A DNA stretch of 64,000 nt from Bacteroidia bacterium (lineage in GTDB: Bacteria; Bacteroidota; Bacteroidia; Chitinophagales; JAUHXS01), in contig JAUHXS010000009.1 of assembly GCA_030426955.1 (NCBI GenBank), positions 62,001 through 126,000 on the forward strand, given 5' to 3'. The notes beneath the pieces are model-generated. The model saw only the letters and a program-made list of their open reading frames with translations. It was not told where the DNA came from and ran no database searches. The first letter of the stretch is position 1, and each line of letters begins with the position of its first letter. The translations under genes and the position numbers were made by a program. This document shows, in pieces, positions 45,992 through 54,242 of the stretch.

Positions 45992-46064
45992 CATTCTTGC
46001 AAGTCTAAATTAAAAAAGCACCTCTAAAGTGCTATAAAGAGAAAAATTTAGACTTGCAAGAATG
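45992..46064. repeat. 20-bp perfect inverted repeat between divergent T9SS genes
   Basis: Arms 45992-46011 and 46045-46064 are exact reverse complements over 20 bp and contain the 17-nt motif TTTAGACTTGCAAGAAT reading outward toward each gene. An inner hairpin AGCAC (46017-46021) with GTGCT (46029-46033) lies between. From the end of each motif to the flanking ATG (45942 minus, 46114 plus) is exactly 50 nt on both sides. The likely role is a shared regulatory site. The symmetry also allows a cruciform. Confidence 0.75.
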
Positions 46065-46113
46065 GTTCAGTATTTCATTTTCATTTAGTCTGATACTTGT
46101 ATACTTTTAAGAG

Positions 46114-47787
46114 ATGAAGCCCATACTTTCTATTTATTTTTATCTGCTTACTTTTTGTGTAAATGCTCAGCTCACTCAAGAATCTGACATTACTCTAGGT
46201 GGAACTGATGACGATGGCTCCATTATTGCCATACAAACGCCAGATGGAGGTTACCTATACGGTGGAAGTTCAGCTTCTCCTGCAGGAGGTGATAAAACAG
46301 AGGGTGCTTTTGGTGAGACAGACTATTGGCTCATAAAATTAGATGCCGATAGGAACAAAGAATGGGATAAAATTTATGGTGGAATAGAGCGTGATGCTTT
46401 GTGGACCATTGTTCATACAGGAGATGGCTATCTACTTGGAGGACTTTCACAATCTGGAGTAAGTGGTAATAAAACTACTCCTAACTTCGGTGGCTATGAT
46501 TACTGGGTCGTAAAAATAGACTTGCAAGGAAATATGCTTTGGGATAAAAACTATGGTGGAACGGGCTGGGACGCTCTGTATCAAATTGCCATTGCTTCTG
46601 ATGGCAACTATTTGCTAGGCGGATACTCATCCTCTGGTATTAGTGGAAACAAAACACTTCCCGTAAGAGGCAGTATTGAACCAAATGATTACTGGGTAAT
46701 AAAAATAGACGGTAATGGTAATAAACTGTGGGAAAAAGTATACGGCGGAGATGAAACAGATTACCTAAGATCGCTAGAAGTAACCTCTGATGGAGGGTTT
46801 ATTGTGGGAGGAATATCTCGGTCTAATGCTGGCTGGGAAAAATCTGAAAACAGTAGAGGACTATCAGATTATTGGGTCATTAAGGCAGATAATGATGGAG
46901 AAGTTATCTGGGACAAAACATATGGTGGCACAAAAGATGATGATTTAGTAGCTATAAAAGAGCTACCATCTGGCGATTTTATTCTTTTTGGATGGTCCAG
47001 GTCTGACATTGGTGATGAAAAGTCTGAAAATAGTCGTGGCGTAAGGGATTATTGGCTTATAAAAACAGATGAATTAGGCAATAAACTTTGGGATAAAACT
47101 TATGGTGGTTCAGAAAATGATAAAGCAGGAACGGGAAACTGCTTGATCGTTGACAATGATAAAGGCTTTTTATTAGGTGGGTCTTCCAATTCAGACATCA
47201 GCAACGAAAAGTCTGAAAACAGTAGAGGAGGCAACGATTACTGGCTCGTAAAAACAGATAGCAATGGAGTATTGGAGTGGGATATGACTATTGGGGGAGC
47301 AGGAGAAGATGATTTAAGAAACATTATACAAGAGGACTGCCATTATCTTTTAGGTGGGTTTTCAGATTCAGATATCAGTGGAGACAAATCTGAAGACAGT
47401 AAGGGAGGAGATGATTGCTGGATCGTAACATTAAAAGACTCCTGCACGCTAGATTCCTTAATAGACACAACTAGTAATATGGGCATGCCTATAGATACTA
47501 TCGTGGAATCTTCTTTCTTTGCTCCAAATGCTTTTACTCCCAATGGAGATGGTAGAAATGATGTTTTTTTAATACAAGGAGAAAATATTGATGAAATGGA
47601 ATTAGCAATTTATAATACATTTGGGGAGATGGTTTTCTATACGGAGAATGCACAAGAAGGGTGGGACGGAAAACTTTCAACCCAAATATTTCCACCAGGA
47701 GTTTATGTCTGGCACATTATTGCATCAAGTCCAAATAGTGTTGAAAATACCTTTCAGTTGAAAGGGAATGTTACGGTAATAAGATAA
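46114..47787 (+). CDS. Seven-repeat secreted protein with T9SS type B sorting domain
   Basis: 557 residues. The signal peptide ends at CVNAQ. Seven repeats of ~60 residues follow, six of them ending in a DYWxxKxDxxGNxxWDKxYGG motif, with a final degenerate copy (DDCWIVTLKD). Each contains a GGY/GGF-LLGGxSxS strand and a D/G-rich turn, predicting a propeller. The tail (FFAPNAFTPNGDGRNDVFLIQG...YNTFGEMVFYTEN...GNVTVIR) is type B. Monocistronic, divergent from the seven-gene cluster, with a TACTTTTA box ending 4 nt before the ATG and the shared 17-nt motif further up. Confidence 0.87.
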   Translation: MKPILSIYFYLLTFCVNAQLTQESDITLGGTDDDGSIIAIQTPDGGYLYGGSSASPAGGDKTEGAFGETDYWLIKLDADRNKEWDKIYGGIERDALWTIVHTGDGYLLGGLSQSGVSGNKTTPNFGGYDYWVVKIDLQGNMLWDKNYGGTGWDALYQIAIASDGNYLLGGYSSSGISGNKTLPVRGSIEPNDYWVIKIDGNGNKLWEKVYGGDETDYLRSLEVTSDGGFIVGGISRSNAGWEKSENSRGLSDYWVIKADNDGEVIWDKTYGGTKDDDLVAIKELPSGDFILFGWSRSDIGDEKSENSRGVRDYWLIKTDELGNKLWDKTYGGSENDKAGTGNCLIVDNDKGFLLGGSSNSDISNEKSENSRGGNDYWLVKTDSNGVLEWDMTIGGAGEDDLRNIIQEDCHYLLGGFSDSDISGDKSEDSKGGDDCWIVTLKDSCTLDSLIDTTSNMGMPIDTIVESSFFAPNAFTPNGDGRNDVFLIQGENIDEMELAIYNTFGEMVFYTENAQEGWDGKLSTQIFPPGVYVWHIIASSPNSVENTFQLKGNVTVIR

Positions 47788-47826
47788 CTTTTGAATATCC
47801 GTAAATTATCATAATGAACAAAAACA

Positions 47827-47926
47827 AAAATTTTCATTCCGAAACTCCCCTCCAACGGGGTAAAGGGGTGGGGTTTTAACCTTCTATGAAAATTTTGCAT
47901 TTATGAATGTTTGCGGACATTCATAA
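47827..47926. repeat. Intergenic inverted repeats with a C/G-run core
   Basis: Outer arms AAAATTTTCAT (47827-47837) and its reverse complement (47886-47896) flank a core of C runs followed by G runs (about 47846-47874). Next to it is a perfect 10-bp hairpin TTATGAATGT (47901-47910) with ACATTCATAA (47917-47926). The C/G-run core resembles the CCCxCCCC...GGGG-type intergenic repeats I know from Bacteroidota genomes. No coding potential. Confidence 0.55.
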
Positions 47927-47994
47927 ACAGCTCAATTGTTGCCTTATAGGTTAATCACAAAATAATTATCTTTAGTTAATAAAGATTTTTTGCC

Positions 47995-49491
47995 GTGACT
48001 CCCTCTACAGAATTATATGATCTAATTCATTCATTATCAAAATCCGAAAAAAGATACTTTAAGCTATTTGCCTCCAAGCACATTATAGGAGATCAAAATA
48101 TTTATGTCGAGCTTTTTGATGCGATTCAAGAACAAAAAGAATATGATGAGTCTAGTATTAAAGATATATTCAAGGGGGAATCATTTATTAAACACCTTCC
48201 TTCAAAGAAAAACTACTTATATCATATTATCCTAGATAGTCTGAGAGTTTTTCACTCGCAACAGTCAGTGGAAGCCAAACTTAGAAGGTTGATCCATTTT
48301 GCAGAAATTCTATATACAAAAAGGCTTTACCAACAATGCCATAAAACGCTATCTAAAGCCTTCAAAATGGCCAGAGAAGAGGAAGAGTATGATTATATAT
48401 ATCCCGTTATAAGCTGGGAAAAAAAATTACTTAGAACAGCCCCTCTATCTACTAAGGTAAAAAAGAGCATTGAGGAGTTTTCTGAAACATTTCATCATAC
48501 CGAAAGTTTACTCCATCAAATGCAAGAATTGTGGCAAACCTCTAATACTATTTTTACTATTTATCAAGAGAAAGGCCATACAATTAGCAATGATGTGCTG
48601 CAGGAAGTAGAAAAGTTATTAAGTAATATCACTCACCATGAAAATGACTTAATGTCATATCACGCTGAATATTATTACAATCAGTGTCATTACTTGTACC
48701 ACTTGATACGAGTAGATGCCAATAATATGTATCCATACATTTTAAAGATGCTGCAACTACTAGAAAGCAACCCCAAAAGGATATACAATGACATTACCCG
48801 CTATATTGCAACCTCTAACAACCACTTTCTCGTTCTTCGTAGGCTGCAAAAGTTTAAAGAATTAGAACAAGCCTTGCAAAAAACGGAAAAGTTTGTTCAA
48901 AACAGTCGATCTTCTTTATCCCAAACGGTTAAAAGTGAAATTGAACTTCGGCTACTCAATTATAGAGTCAGCATATTAATAGACACTGAAAGATTACAAG
49001 AAGCCCTTACTCTGGTTGAGGAAAATATAAAAAGGATTACACAACTTTACAAAGAACCTGTTACACAGGCACAGCTAACTACTTTGTCTTATAAAATAGC
49101 CTATATCTATTTTGTAAATGACTCTTATAATAAATCTCTAGATTGGTTGGATAAAGTTATCAATGCTCATTATGCTCAAGAGCGATATGACCTTCAAGTA
49201 GCAGCTAGATTGCTCTCTTTATTTGCACACTATGAATTAAATAATGACTTATTGCTCCCGTATGCTATCAATTCAACCCTTCAGTTCCTAAAAAGTCGCA
49301 AAAAGCTTTTTAAGCTTGAAAAAGAATTACTAACGTTCTTAAAAGATATTACCAAAACAAACTTAGATCAAGACATAGATAAAAAGTTCTTACAGTTTAA
49401 AAAAGACTTAAAAACAATATTAAATGATCCTGAAGAAGGGAAAATAACCTATTACCTTGATATCAAAAAATGGTTAGACAAACATATATAA
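47995..49491 (+). CDS. Helical repeat protein, copy 3 of a three-member family
   Basis: 498 residues from GTG 47995. No ATG is present, and the family N-terminus (TPSTELYDLIHSLSKSEKRYFKLFAS) starts right there. A TATCTTTA box lies 20 nt upstream. It shares LPSKKNYLYHIILDSLRVFH, LRRLIHFAEILYTKRLY and a C-terminal LYDLAINSTL-like helix region (LLLPYAINSTLQFLKSRKKLF) with copy 2 (VLISYLKESTARFLKKKGKVF). No signal peptide. Helical repeats throughout. Follows the seven-repeat T9SS gene on the same strand. Function unknown. Confidence 0.8.
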   Translation: MTPSTELYDLIHSLSKSEKRYFKLFASKHIIGDQNIYVELFDAIQEQKEYDESSIKDIFKGESFIKHLPSKKNYLYHIILDSLRVFHSQQSVEAKLRRLIHFAEILYTKRLYQQCHKTLSKAFKMAREEEEYDYIYPVISWEKKLLRTAPLSTKVKKSIEEFSETFHHTESLLHQMQELWQTSNTIFTIYQEKGHTISNDVLQEVEKLLSNITHHENDLMSYHAEYYYNQCHYLYHLIRVDANNMYPYILKMLQLLESNPKRIYNDITRYIATSNNHFLVLRRLQKFKELEQALQKTEKFVQNSRSSLSQTVKSEIELRLLNYRVSILIDTERLQEALTLVEENIKRITQLYKEPVTQAQLTTLSYKIAYIYFVNDSYNKSLDWLDKVINAHYAQERYDLQVAARLLSLFAHYELNNDLLLPYAINSTLQFLKSRKKLFKLEKELLTFLKDITKTNLDQDIDKKFLQFKKDLKTILNDPEEGKITYYLDIKKWLDKHI

Positions 49492-49590
49492 AGCATAGTA
49501 GTTCTTCATTTCACGCATAACCATTGCAGGTGGCAACAAAAATATAAAATTACATAAGTTAAGTATTTTGATAGAAAACAAAAACTACCA

Positions 49591-50616
49591 CTAAAAAAGC
49601 GTAGCAGTCTTACTAGGGGGCGTTTTCCCAAGATGTGAATATGCCAATTGAGTCGCCTCACGCCCTCTTGGCGTCCGCTGAATATACCCTTCTTGAATTA
49701 AAAAAGGCTCATACACTTCTTCTATCGTTCCTGGCTCTTCCGCCGCCGCCGCCGCAATTGTACTTAATCCTACTGGACCACCATTAAATTTATCAATAAT
49801 AGTAGACAGGATTCTATTATCCATTTCATCTAAACCGTTCTCATCTACGTTCAATGCTTGTAAACCAAATCGTGCTATTTCGATATCAATATTGCCATTT
49901 CCTTTTACTTGCGCAAAATCTCTAATTCGCCTTAATAGTGCATTAGCAATTCTTGGCGTTCCCCTACTCCTTCTCGCAATTTCATAAGCACCATCTTCAT
50001 CAATATCTGTTCTTAATATTTCTGAAGACCTCAGAATAATCTTTTTCAAGACTTCTGCATCATAGTACTCTATACGTGTATTGATACCAAAACGAGATCT
50101 CAATGGCGCAGAAAGCAACCCTGATCGCGTTGTTGCGCCAACCAATGTAAATGGATTAAGATCAATTTGAACGCTTCGAGCACTTGGTCCACTATCAATC
50201 ATGATATCGATTTTATAGTCTTCCATGGCTGAGTATAAATACTCCTCAACTACGGTATTTAATCGATGGATTTCATCAATAAAGAGCACATCATTTGGCT
50301 CAAGATTAGTTAATAAACCAGCAAGATCTCCTGGCTTTTCCAAAACAGGTCCCGATGTCAATTTTAGACTAACACCCATTTCATTTGAGATAATATGCGC
50401 TAATGTTGTCTTACCCAGTCCAGGAGGACCATGCAAAATCACATGGTCTAAAGCCTCTGCCCTGCCCTTTGCTGCCTCTATAAAAATGCAAAGGTTCTCC
50501 ACCAGTTTTGGCTGGCCTACAAAATCATCGAAATTTTGCGGACGGAGTACCTTTTCAATTTCTTTTTCCTCGTTGGAAAGGTTTTCCTCTAAAGGGTTTA
50601 AATTAGGGTTTTGCAT
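49591..50616 (-). CDS. ruvB: Holliday junction branch migration helicase RuvB
   Basis: 341 residues from ATG 50616. The frame is open 18 nt further, but [14 protein letters not shown] fits the family better and an upstream TAATTTTA box argues for the shorter form. AAA+ motor that drives branch migration with RuvA. Walker [10 protein letters not shown] (63-71), Walker [11 protein letters not shown], sensor [19 protein letters not shown], and a C-terminal winged helix ([37 protein letters not shown]). Divergent from recJ, with 284 nt between them holding folded sequences. ruvA and ruvC are not in this window. Confidence 0.96.
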   Translation of the reverse strand: MQNPNLNPLEENLSNEEKEIEKVLRPQNFDDFVGQPKLVENLCIFIEAAKGRAEALDHVILHGPPGLGKTTLAHIISNEMGVSLKLTSGPVLEKPGDLAGLLTNLEPNDVLFIDEIHRLNTVVEEYLYSAMEDYKIDIMIDSGPSARSVQIDLNPFTLVGATTRSGLLSAPLRSRFGINTRIEYYDAEVLKKIILRSSEILRTDIDEDGAYEIARRSRGTPRIANALLRRIRDFAQVKGNGNIDIEIARFGLQALNVDENGLDEMDNRILSTIIDKFNGGPVGLSTIAAAAAEEPGTIEEVYEPFLIQEGYIQRTPRGREATQLAYSHLGKTPPSKTATLF

Positions 50617-50692
50617 ACGACATAAAATTACCATTAATTTTATCGGTTAGCAATTTATATTATAAACATCAGAAGCAATTTAAACCGTGATT

Positions 50693-50730
50693 ATGCAATA
50701 GAAATCAAAAATAATATACTTCTATTGCAT
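50693..50730. repeat. 11-bp inverted repeat in the ruvB/recJ divergent region
   Basis: ATGCAATAGAA (50693-50703) and TTCTATTGCAT (50720-50730) are exact reverse complements with a 16-nt spacer. It could be an operator or a terminator-like hairpin; no T tract follows. Confidence 0.55.
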
Positions 50731-50738
50731 TAACACGA

Positions 50739-50882
50739 GTTAACCCATCGGCCGCCAAAGGCTTGCCGTAGGCGATGCCCGATATAGAAATTCACCATTA
50801 TGGTTTTAATCAAAATGGTTGAAGTTCTCTATCGCTATGCATTTGAAAAACATTTATTTTTCTAGTGCATAGATCGGGTTAA
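50739..50882 (+). other. Multi-branch folded region upstream of recJ (candidate structured RNA)
   Basis: A closing stem TTAACCC (50740-50746) with GGGTTAA (50876-50882) encloses three hairpins. (1) ATCGG/CCGAT with inner CGCC/GGCG (50747-50783). (2) A long imperfect arm, 50784-50832, with ATAGA...TTC-ACCATT paired to AATGGTTGAA...TCTAT. (3) CTATGCA/TGCATAG (50835-50841, 50866-50872) with inner GAAAAA/TTTTTC. Hairpins 1 and 2 can exchange pairs at CGATA. It ends 18 nt before the recJ ATG and has no ORF. It could be a regulatory leader, a small RNA or a repeat. No known riboswitch class recognised. Confidence 0.5.
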
Positions 50883-50900
50883 AAGGACTAACTTTACAAT

Positions 50901-52619
50901 ATGGTAAACAGCAATGTAAAACGCTCCACCAAAAGATGGAAAGCTCAAAAAGTAGACCCTAATCTTTCTGAATCTTTGCAGCAAGAACTCAAAATTCATC
51001 CGATTTTTTGCAACCTCTTGGTATCTAGAGGAATTACTACCTATGCAGAAGCTAAAAGTTTTTTTCGCCCCTCTTTAGATCACTTACATGATCCGTTTTT
51101 AATGAAAGATATGGGTCAGGCAATCAAAAGGATAAAAGAAGCCATTGAAAACAATGAGAAGTTATTGATATATGGAGATTATGATGTTGACGGAACGACA
51201 TCCGTTGCGTTGGTTTATTCATTTTTCAAAACACTTCATTCAAATATCGATTTTTATATACCTGACAGGTACAAGGAAGGTTATGGAGTTTCAAAAGATG
51301 GAATTGACTACGCTAATAAAAATAAGGCCTCACTCATTATCGCCTTAGATTGTGGCATTAAAGCGATAGAACAAATTGAATATGCCAATCAAAAAGGAAT
51401 TGATTTTATTATTTGCGACCATCACAGACCTGGGGATCAACTGCCAAATGCTATTGCTGTATTAGACCCTAAACGTGAAGACTGTCAATATCCATATAAA
51501 GAGTTGAGTGGTTGTGGAATTGGTTTTAAATTAATCGAAGCTTATGCGCAAGCCAGCGACTTATCTTTTGAGGAGGTTATTCAATATTTGGATTTTGTGA
51601 CTATCAGTATTGCGTGTGATATCGTTCCAATTACAGGAGAGAATAGAGTTTTAGCTTTTTATGGCCTTCAACAATTATCAAATAAGACGAGACCTGGTAT
51701 TCATCAGCTATTAGATCTTGCTGGTTTTAAAAAGGAGCACATTTCAATTGATGATTTAGTATTTAAAGTTGGACCACGAATCAATGCAGCTGGTCGGATG
51801 GGTGATGCAAAGGATGCCGTAAGACTTTTAATCTCAGAAAAGGTAGAGGCATCTAATAATGCTTCAAATTTAAATGCAAGCAATACCGATAGGCAAAAAG
51901 TTGACCAAGATATTACACAAGAAGCAATGGACATTATTGCAAATGATAACATGCTGCAAGAGAAGAAAACAACGGTTTTATTTCAACCCCACTGGCATAA
52001 AGGTGTTATTGGTATTGTTGCCTCTAGACTAATTGAGACTTATTACCGTCCAACGATTGTCTTGACAGAATCTGAGGGTAAAATCACAGGGTCTGCAAGA
52101 TCTGTAGTTGGTTTTGATATTTACAATGCAATAAAATCCTGTGAAGACTTATTAGAACAATTTGGAGGTCACAAGTATGCTGCTGGGCTAACATTATCCT
52201 CAAATAACTTAAACGCTTTTATTGAAAAATTCGAAGCAATTGTATCGAATACAATTGATAAAAAGCTTTTAACACCTGAAATTACCGTTGATGCTAACCT
52301 AAGTTTTACTGACATCAACTACCCATTTTTTAATCTATTACAGCAGTTTGCTCCGTTTGGGCCTCAAAACATGAAGCCCGTATTTAGGACAACACAAGTT
52401 GTTGACTCTGGTTACTCCAAGATAGTTGGGGAAAGACATCTCAAACTATCAATAAAACATCAAGGTTCTCAAACTATAAATGGTATTGCTTTTGGAATGG
52501 CAAACTATATTGATGTAGTAAAAAAAGGTAACTTTGATGTTTGTTATACTTTGGAGGAAAACGAATGGCAAGGCAATAAAAGCATTCAGTTGAATGTTAA
52601 AGATATACACCTTCGCTAA
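50901..52619 (+). CDS. recJ: Single-stranded-DNA-specific exonuclease RecJ
   Basis: 572 residues, full length. A 5'-3' ssDNA exonuclease of recombination and mismatch repair. DHH-family motifs: YGDYDVDGT (91-99), DCGI, and the DHH triad in ICDHHRPGDQLP. The DHHA1 domain follows with GSARSVVGFDIYNAI and QFGGHKYAAGLTLS. The C-terminal OB-fold ends in NVKDIHLR. A TAACTTTA box ends 4 nt before the ATG. Divergent from ruvB, so two recombination genes share one regulatory gap. Confidence 0.96.
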   Translation: MVNSNVKRSTKRWKAQKVDPNLSESLQQELKIHPIFCNLLVSRGITTYAEAKSFFRPSLDHLHDPFLMKDMGQAIKRIKEAIENNEKLLIYGDYDVDGTTSVALVYSFFKTLHSNIDFYIPDRYKEGYGVSKDGIDYANKNKASLIIALDCGIKAIEQIEYANQKGIDFIICDHHRPGDQLPNAIAVLDPKREDCQYPYKELSGCGIGFKLIEAYAQASDLSFEEVIQYLDFVTISIACDIVPITGENRVLAFYGLQQLSNKTRPGIHQLLDLAGFKKEHISIDDLVFKVGPRINAAGRMGDAKDAVRLLISEKVEASNNASNLNASNTDRQKVDQDITQEAMDIIANDNMLQEKKTTVLFQPHWHKGVIGIVASRLIETYYRPTIVLTESEGKITGSARSVVGFDIYNAIKSCEDLLEQFGGHKYAAGLTLSSNNLNAFIEKFEAIVSNTIDKKLLTPEITVDANLSFTDINYPFFNLLQQFAPFGPQNMKPVFRTTQVVDSGYSKIVGERHLKLSIKHQGSQTINGIAFGMANYIDVVKKGNFDVCYTLEENEWQGNKSIQLNVKDIHLR

Positions 52620-52747
52620 AAAATCGAAAGTATATGCTACGTAGCTTTAGGGTTAGATTGATAAAAAATGATAGTTTAAAATAGTCGATTTGTTTTAGCT
52701 TCGGCGTATTATAATATTCTAAAAGCGGAGTAGTATATAAAAGCATC

Positions 52748-53491
52748 ATGATACTGAGAGCAGAAAATATCGTAAAAACTTATAGTGGCAGGAGAGTTGT
52801 AAATGGTGTATCGATTGAAGTCGGACAAGGTGAAATTGTTGGTCTACTAGGTCCGAATGGTGCCGGTAAAACAACTTCGTTTTATATGACAGTAGGTTTA
52901 GTAATTCCTGATGAGGGAAAGATTTTTTTGGATGACCTTAATATTACCAAAGTACCTATGTACAAAAGAGCTAAAATGGGTGTTGGTTATTTACCACAGG
53001 AGGCCTCTGTTTTCAGGAAGTTAAGTGTCGAAGATAATATTATGGCAATTCTAGAGATGTTTTATAAAGATAAAACCCAAAGAAAAGAGCGCTTAGAAGA
53101 ATTATTAGATGAGTTTGGATTGCAAAAAGTCAGAAAAAACCAAGGGGATGTTTTGTCAGGAGGAGAAAGAAGAAGAACCGAGATTGCACGAGCACTAGCA
53201 TCCGATCCAAAGTTCATTCTACTAGATGAACCATTTGCTGGAATTGACCCCATTGCGGTTGAAGACATTCAAAAGATCGTTGCTAAGCTTAAATTTAAAA
53301 ATATCGGTATTCTTATTACTGATCATAATGTTCAAGAAACTTTATCGATTACAGATAGAGCCTACCTGCTCTTTGAAGGACAGATTTTAAAATCAGGTGT
53401 AGCAGAAGAATTAGCTGCCGACCCTCAAGTTCGTAAAGTCTATTTAGGGGAAAACTTCGAATTAAAAAGAAAGGTCTTTACAGAGGAATAG
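52748..53491 (+). CDS. lptB: LPS export ABC transporter ATP-binding protein
   Basis: 247 residues. The ATPase of the LptB2FG complex that extracts LPS from the inner membrane. Walker [10 protein letters not shown] (35-43), Q-loop [16 protein letters not shown], signature [15 protein letters not shown], Walker [20 protein letters not shown], and switch His in ITDHNV. The close match to LptB ([19 protein letters not shown]) separates it from branched-chain amino acid transporters. No lptFG nearby. The gap to recJ is 128 nt. Confidence 0.95.
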   Translation: MILRAENIVKTYSGRRVVNGVSIEVGQGEIVGLLGPNGAGKTTSFYMTVGLVIPDEGKIFLDDLNITKVPMYKRAKMGVGYLPQEASVFRKLSVEDNIMAILEMFYKDKTQRKERLEELLDEFGLQKVRKNQGDVLSGGERRRTEIARALASDPKFILLDEPFAGIDPIAVEDIQKIVAKLKFKNIGILITDHNVQETLSITDRAYLLFEGQILKSGVAEELAADPQVRKVYLGENFELKRKVFTEE

Positions 53492-53561
53492 TACTATCTA
53501 TAGTTGCTTATGCAACATTTTATTAATAATATTCGTATACTTACAGAAGAAAGTTTAAGCG

Positions 53562-53807
53562 ATGCAAACCATTACAATTAGAATAAACAATTCAAAAGCT
53601 CTTAAAATATTAAAGAGTTTAGAAGAAGTTAATTTAATTACATTAATTGATGGTCTTTTCAAAAAAGGAAGCAAAAAACAACTTTTAACATTAAAGCCTA
53701 AAAGAACTTCAAAGTCCGAAAGTTTTACTTCCTTATCTGGTATATGGGAAGACAGAGATGATATTACGATAGAATCATTAAGAGCCAAAGCATGGCCAAC
53801 AAGATAG
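53562..53807 (+). CDS. Antitoxin-like protein upstream of VapC
   Basis: 81 residues. It overlaps the PIN-domain gene by 16 nt, the arrangement of vapB-vapC modules. The N-terminus (MQTITIRINNSKALKILKSLEEVN) suggests a short beta strand and helix, as in ribbon-type DNA-binding antitoxins. The C-terminus (GIWEDRDDITIESLRAKAW) has the acidic/Trp segment that usually inserts into the PIN toxin. No standard antitoxin family recognised with certainty. Confidence 0.75.
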   Translation: MQTITIRINNSKALKILKSLEEVNLITLIDGLFKKGSKKQLLTLKPKRTSKSESFTSLSGIWEDRDDITIESLRAKAWPTR

Positions 53808-54181
53808 TTATTCTCTGTGACACAAACATCATTATTGAGTTTTTCAAGAAGAATGTTCAGGTAGTAAAAGCGATTGAGCAAGTTGGAGAAGCAAGCGTAT
53901 ATATAAGCTCTATTACAGTTGCTGAATTATATTTTGGCGCCAAGAATAAACAAGAACTTAATATAATAAAGGATAAACTTGATCTTATAGTACACGTTCC
54001 AATCAATGAATATATCAATAATATCTTTGAAGAATTAATGTTCAATTATTCCTTAAGTCATAAGCTATCAATTCCCGATGCTCAAATTGCAGCAAGTGCC
54101 ATTTATTATGACATCCCTTTATATACACTAAATAAAAAAGATTTCAAATTTATCAAAAAGGTCAAGCTATATGAACCTTAA
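53792..54181 (+). CDS. vapC: PIN-domain ribonuclease toxin, VapC-like
   Basis: 129 residues. A PIN nuclease with the four conserved acidic positions visible: Asp10 in LCDTNIIIEFF, Glu45 in TVAELYFGA, Asp96 in IPDAQIAASA and Asp117 in LNKKDFKF. VapC toxins cleave specific RNAs (tRNA or rRNA loops), but the target here is unknown. Starts inside the antitoxin gene (16-nt overlap), so the two are co-translated. Confidence 0.88.
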   Translation: MANKIVILCDTNIIIEFFKKNVQVVKAIEQVGEASVYISSITVAELYFGAKNKQELNIIKDKLDLIVHVPINEYINNIFEELMFNYSLSHKLSIPDAQIAASAIYYDIPLYTLNKKDFKFIKKVKLYEP

Positions 54182-54242
54182 TTGATCTCATTTCAAATAA
54201 ATCTTCTTTTTATTATTTTTATGCACCTGCCGATCAATTCTT

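Noticed and set aside
46114-47787. CRISPR-like periodic repeats
   Set aside because: The period is ~180 nt, in frame, and explained by protein repeats of a secreted propeller. No spacer/repeat pattern or cas gene is present.
53555-53881. Minus-strand 108-codon ORF opposite the VapBC-like pair
   Set aside because: The plus-strand pair has clear PIN motifs and the usual overlap. The antisense frame has none.
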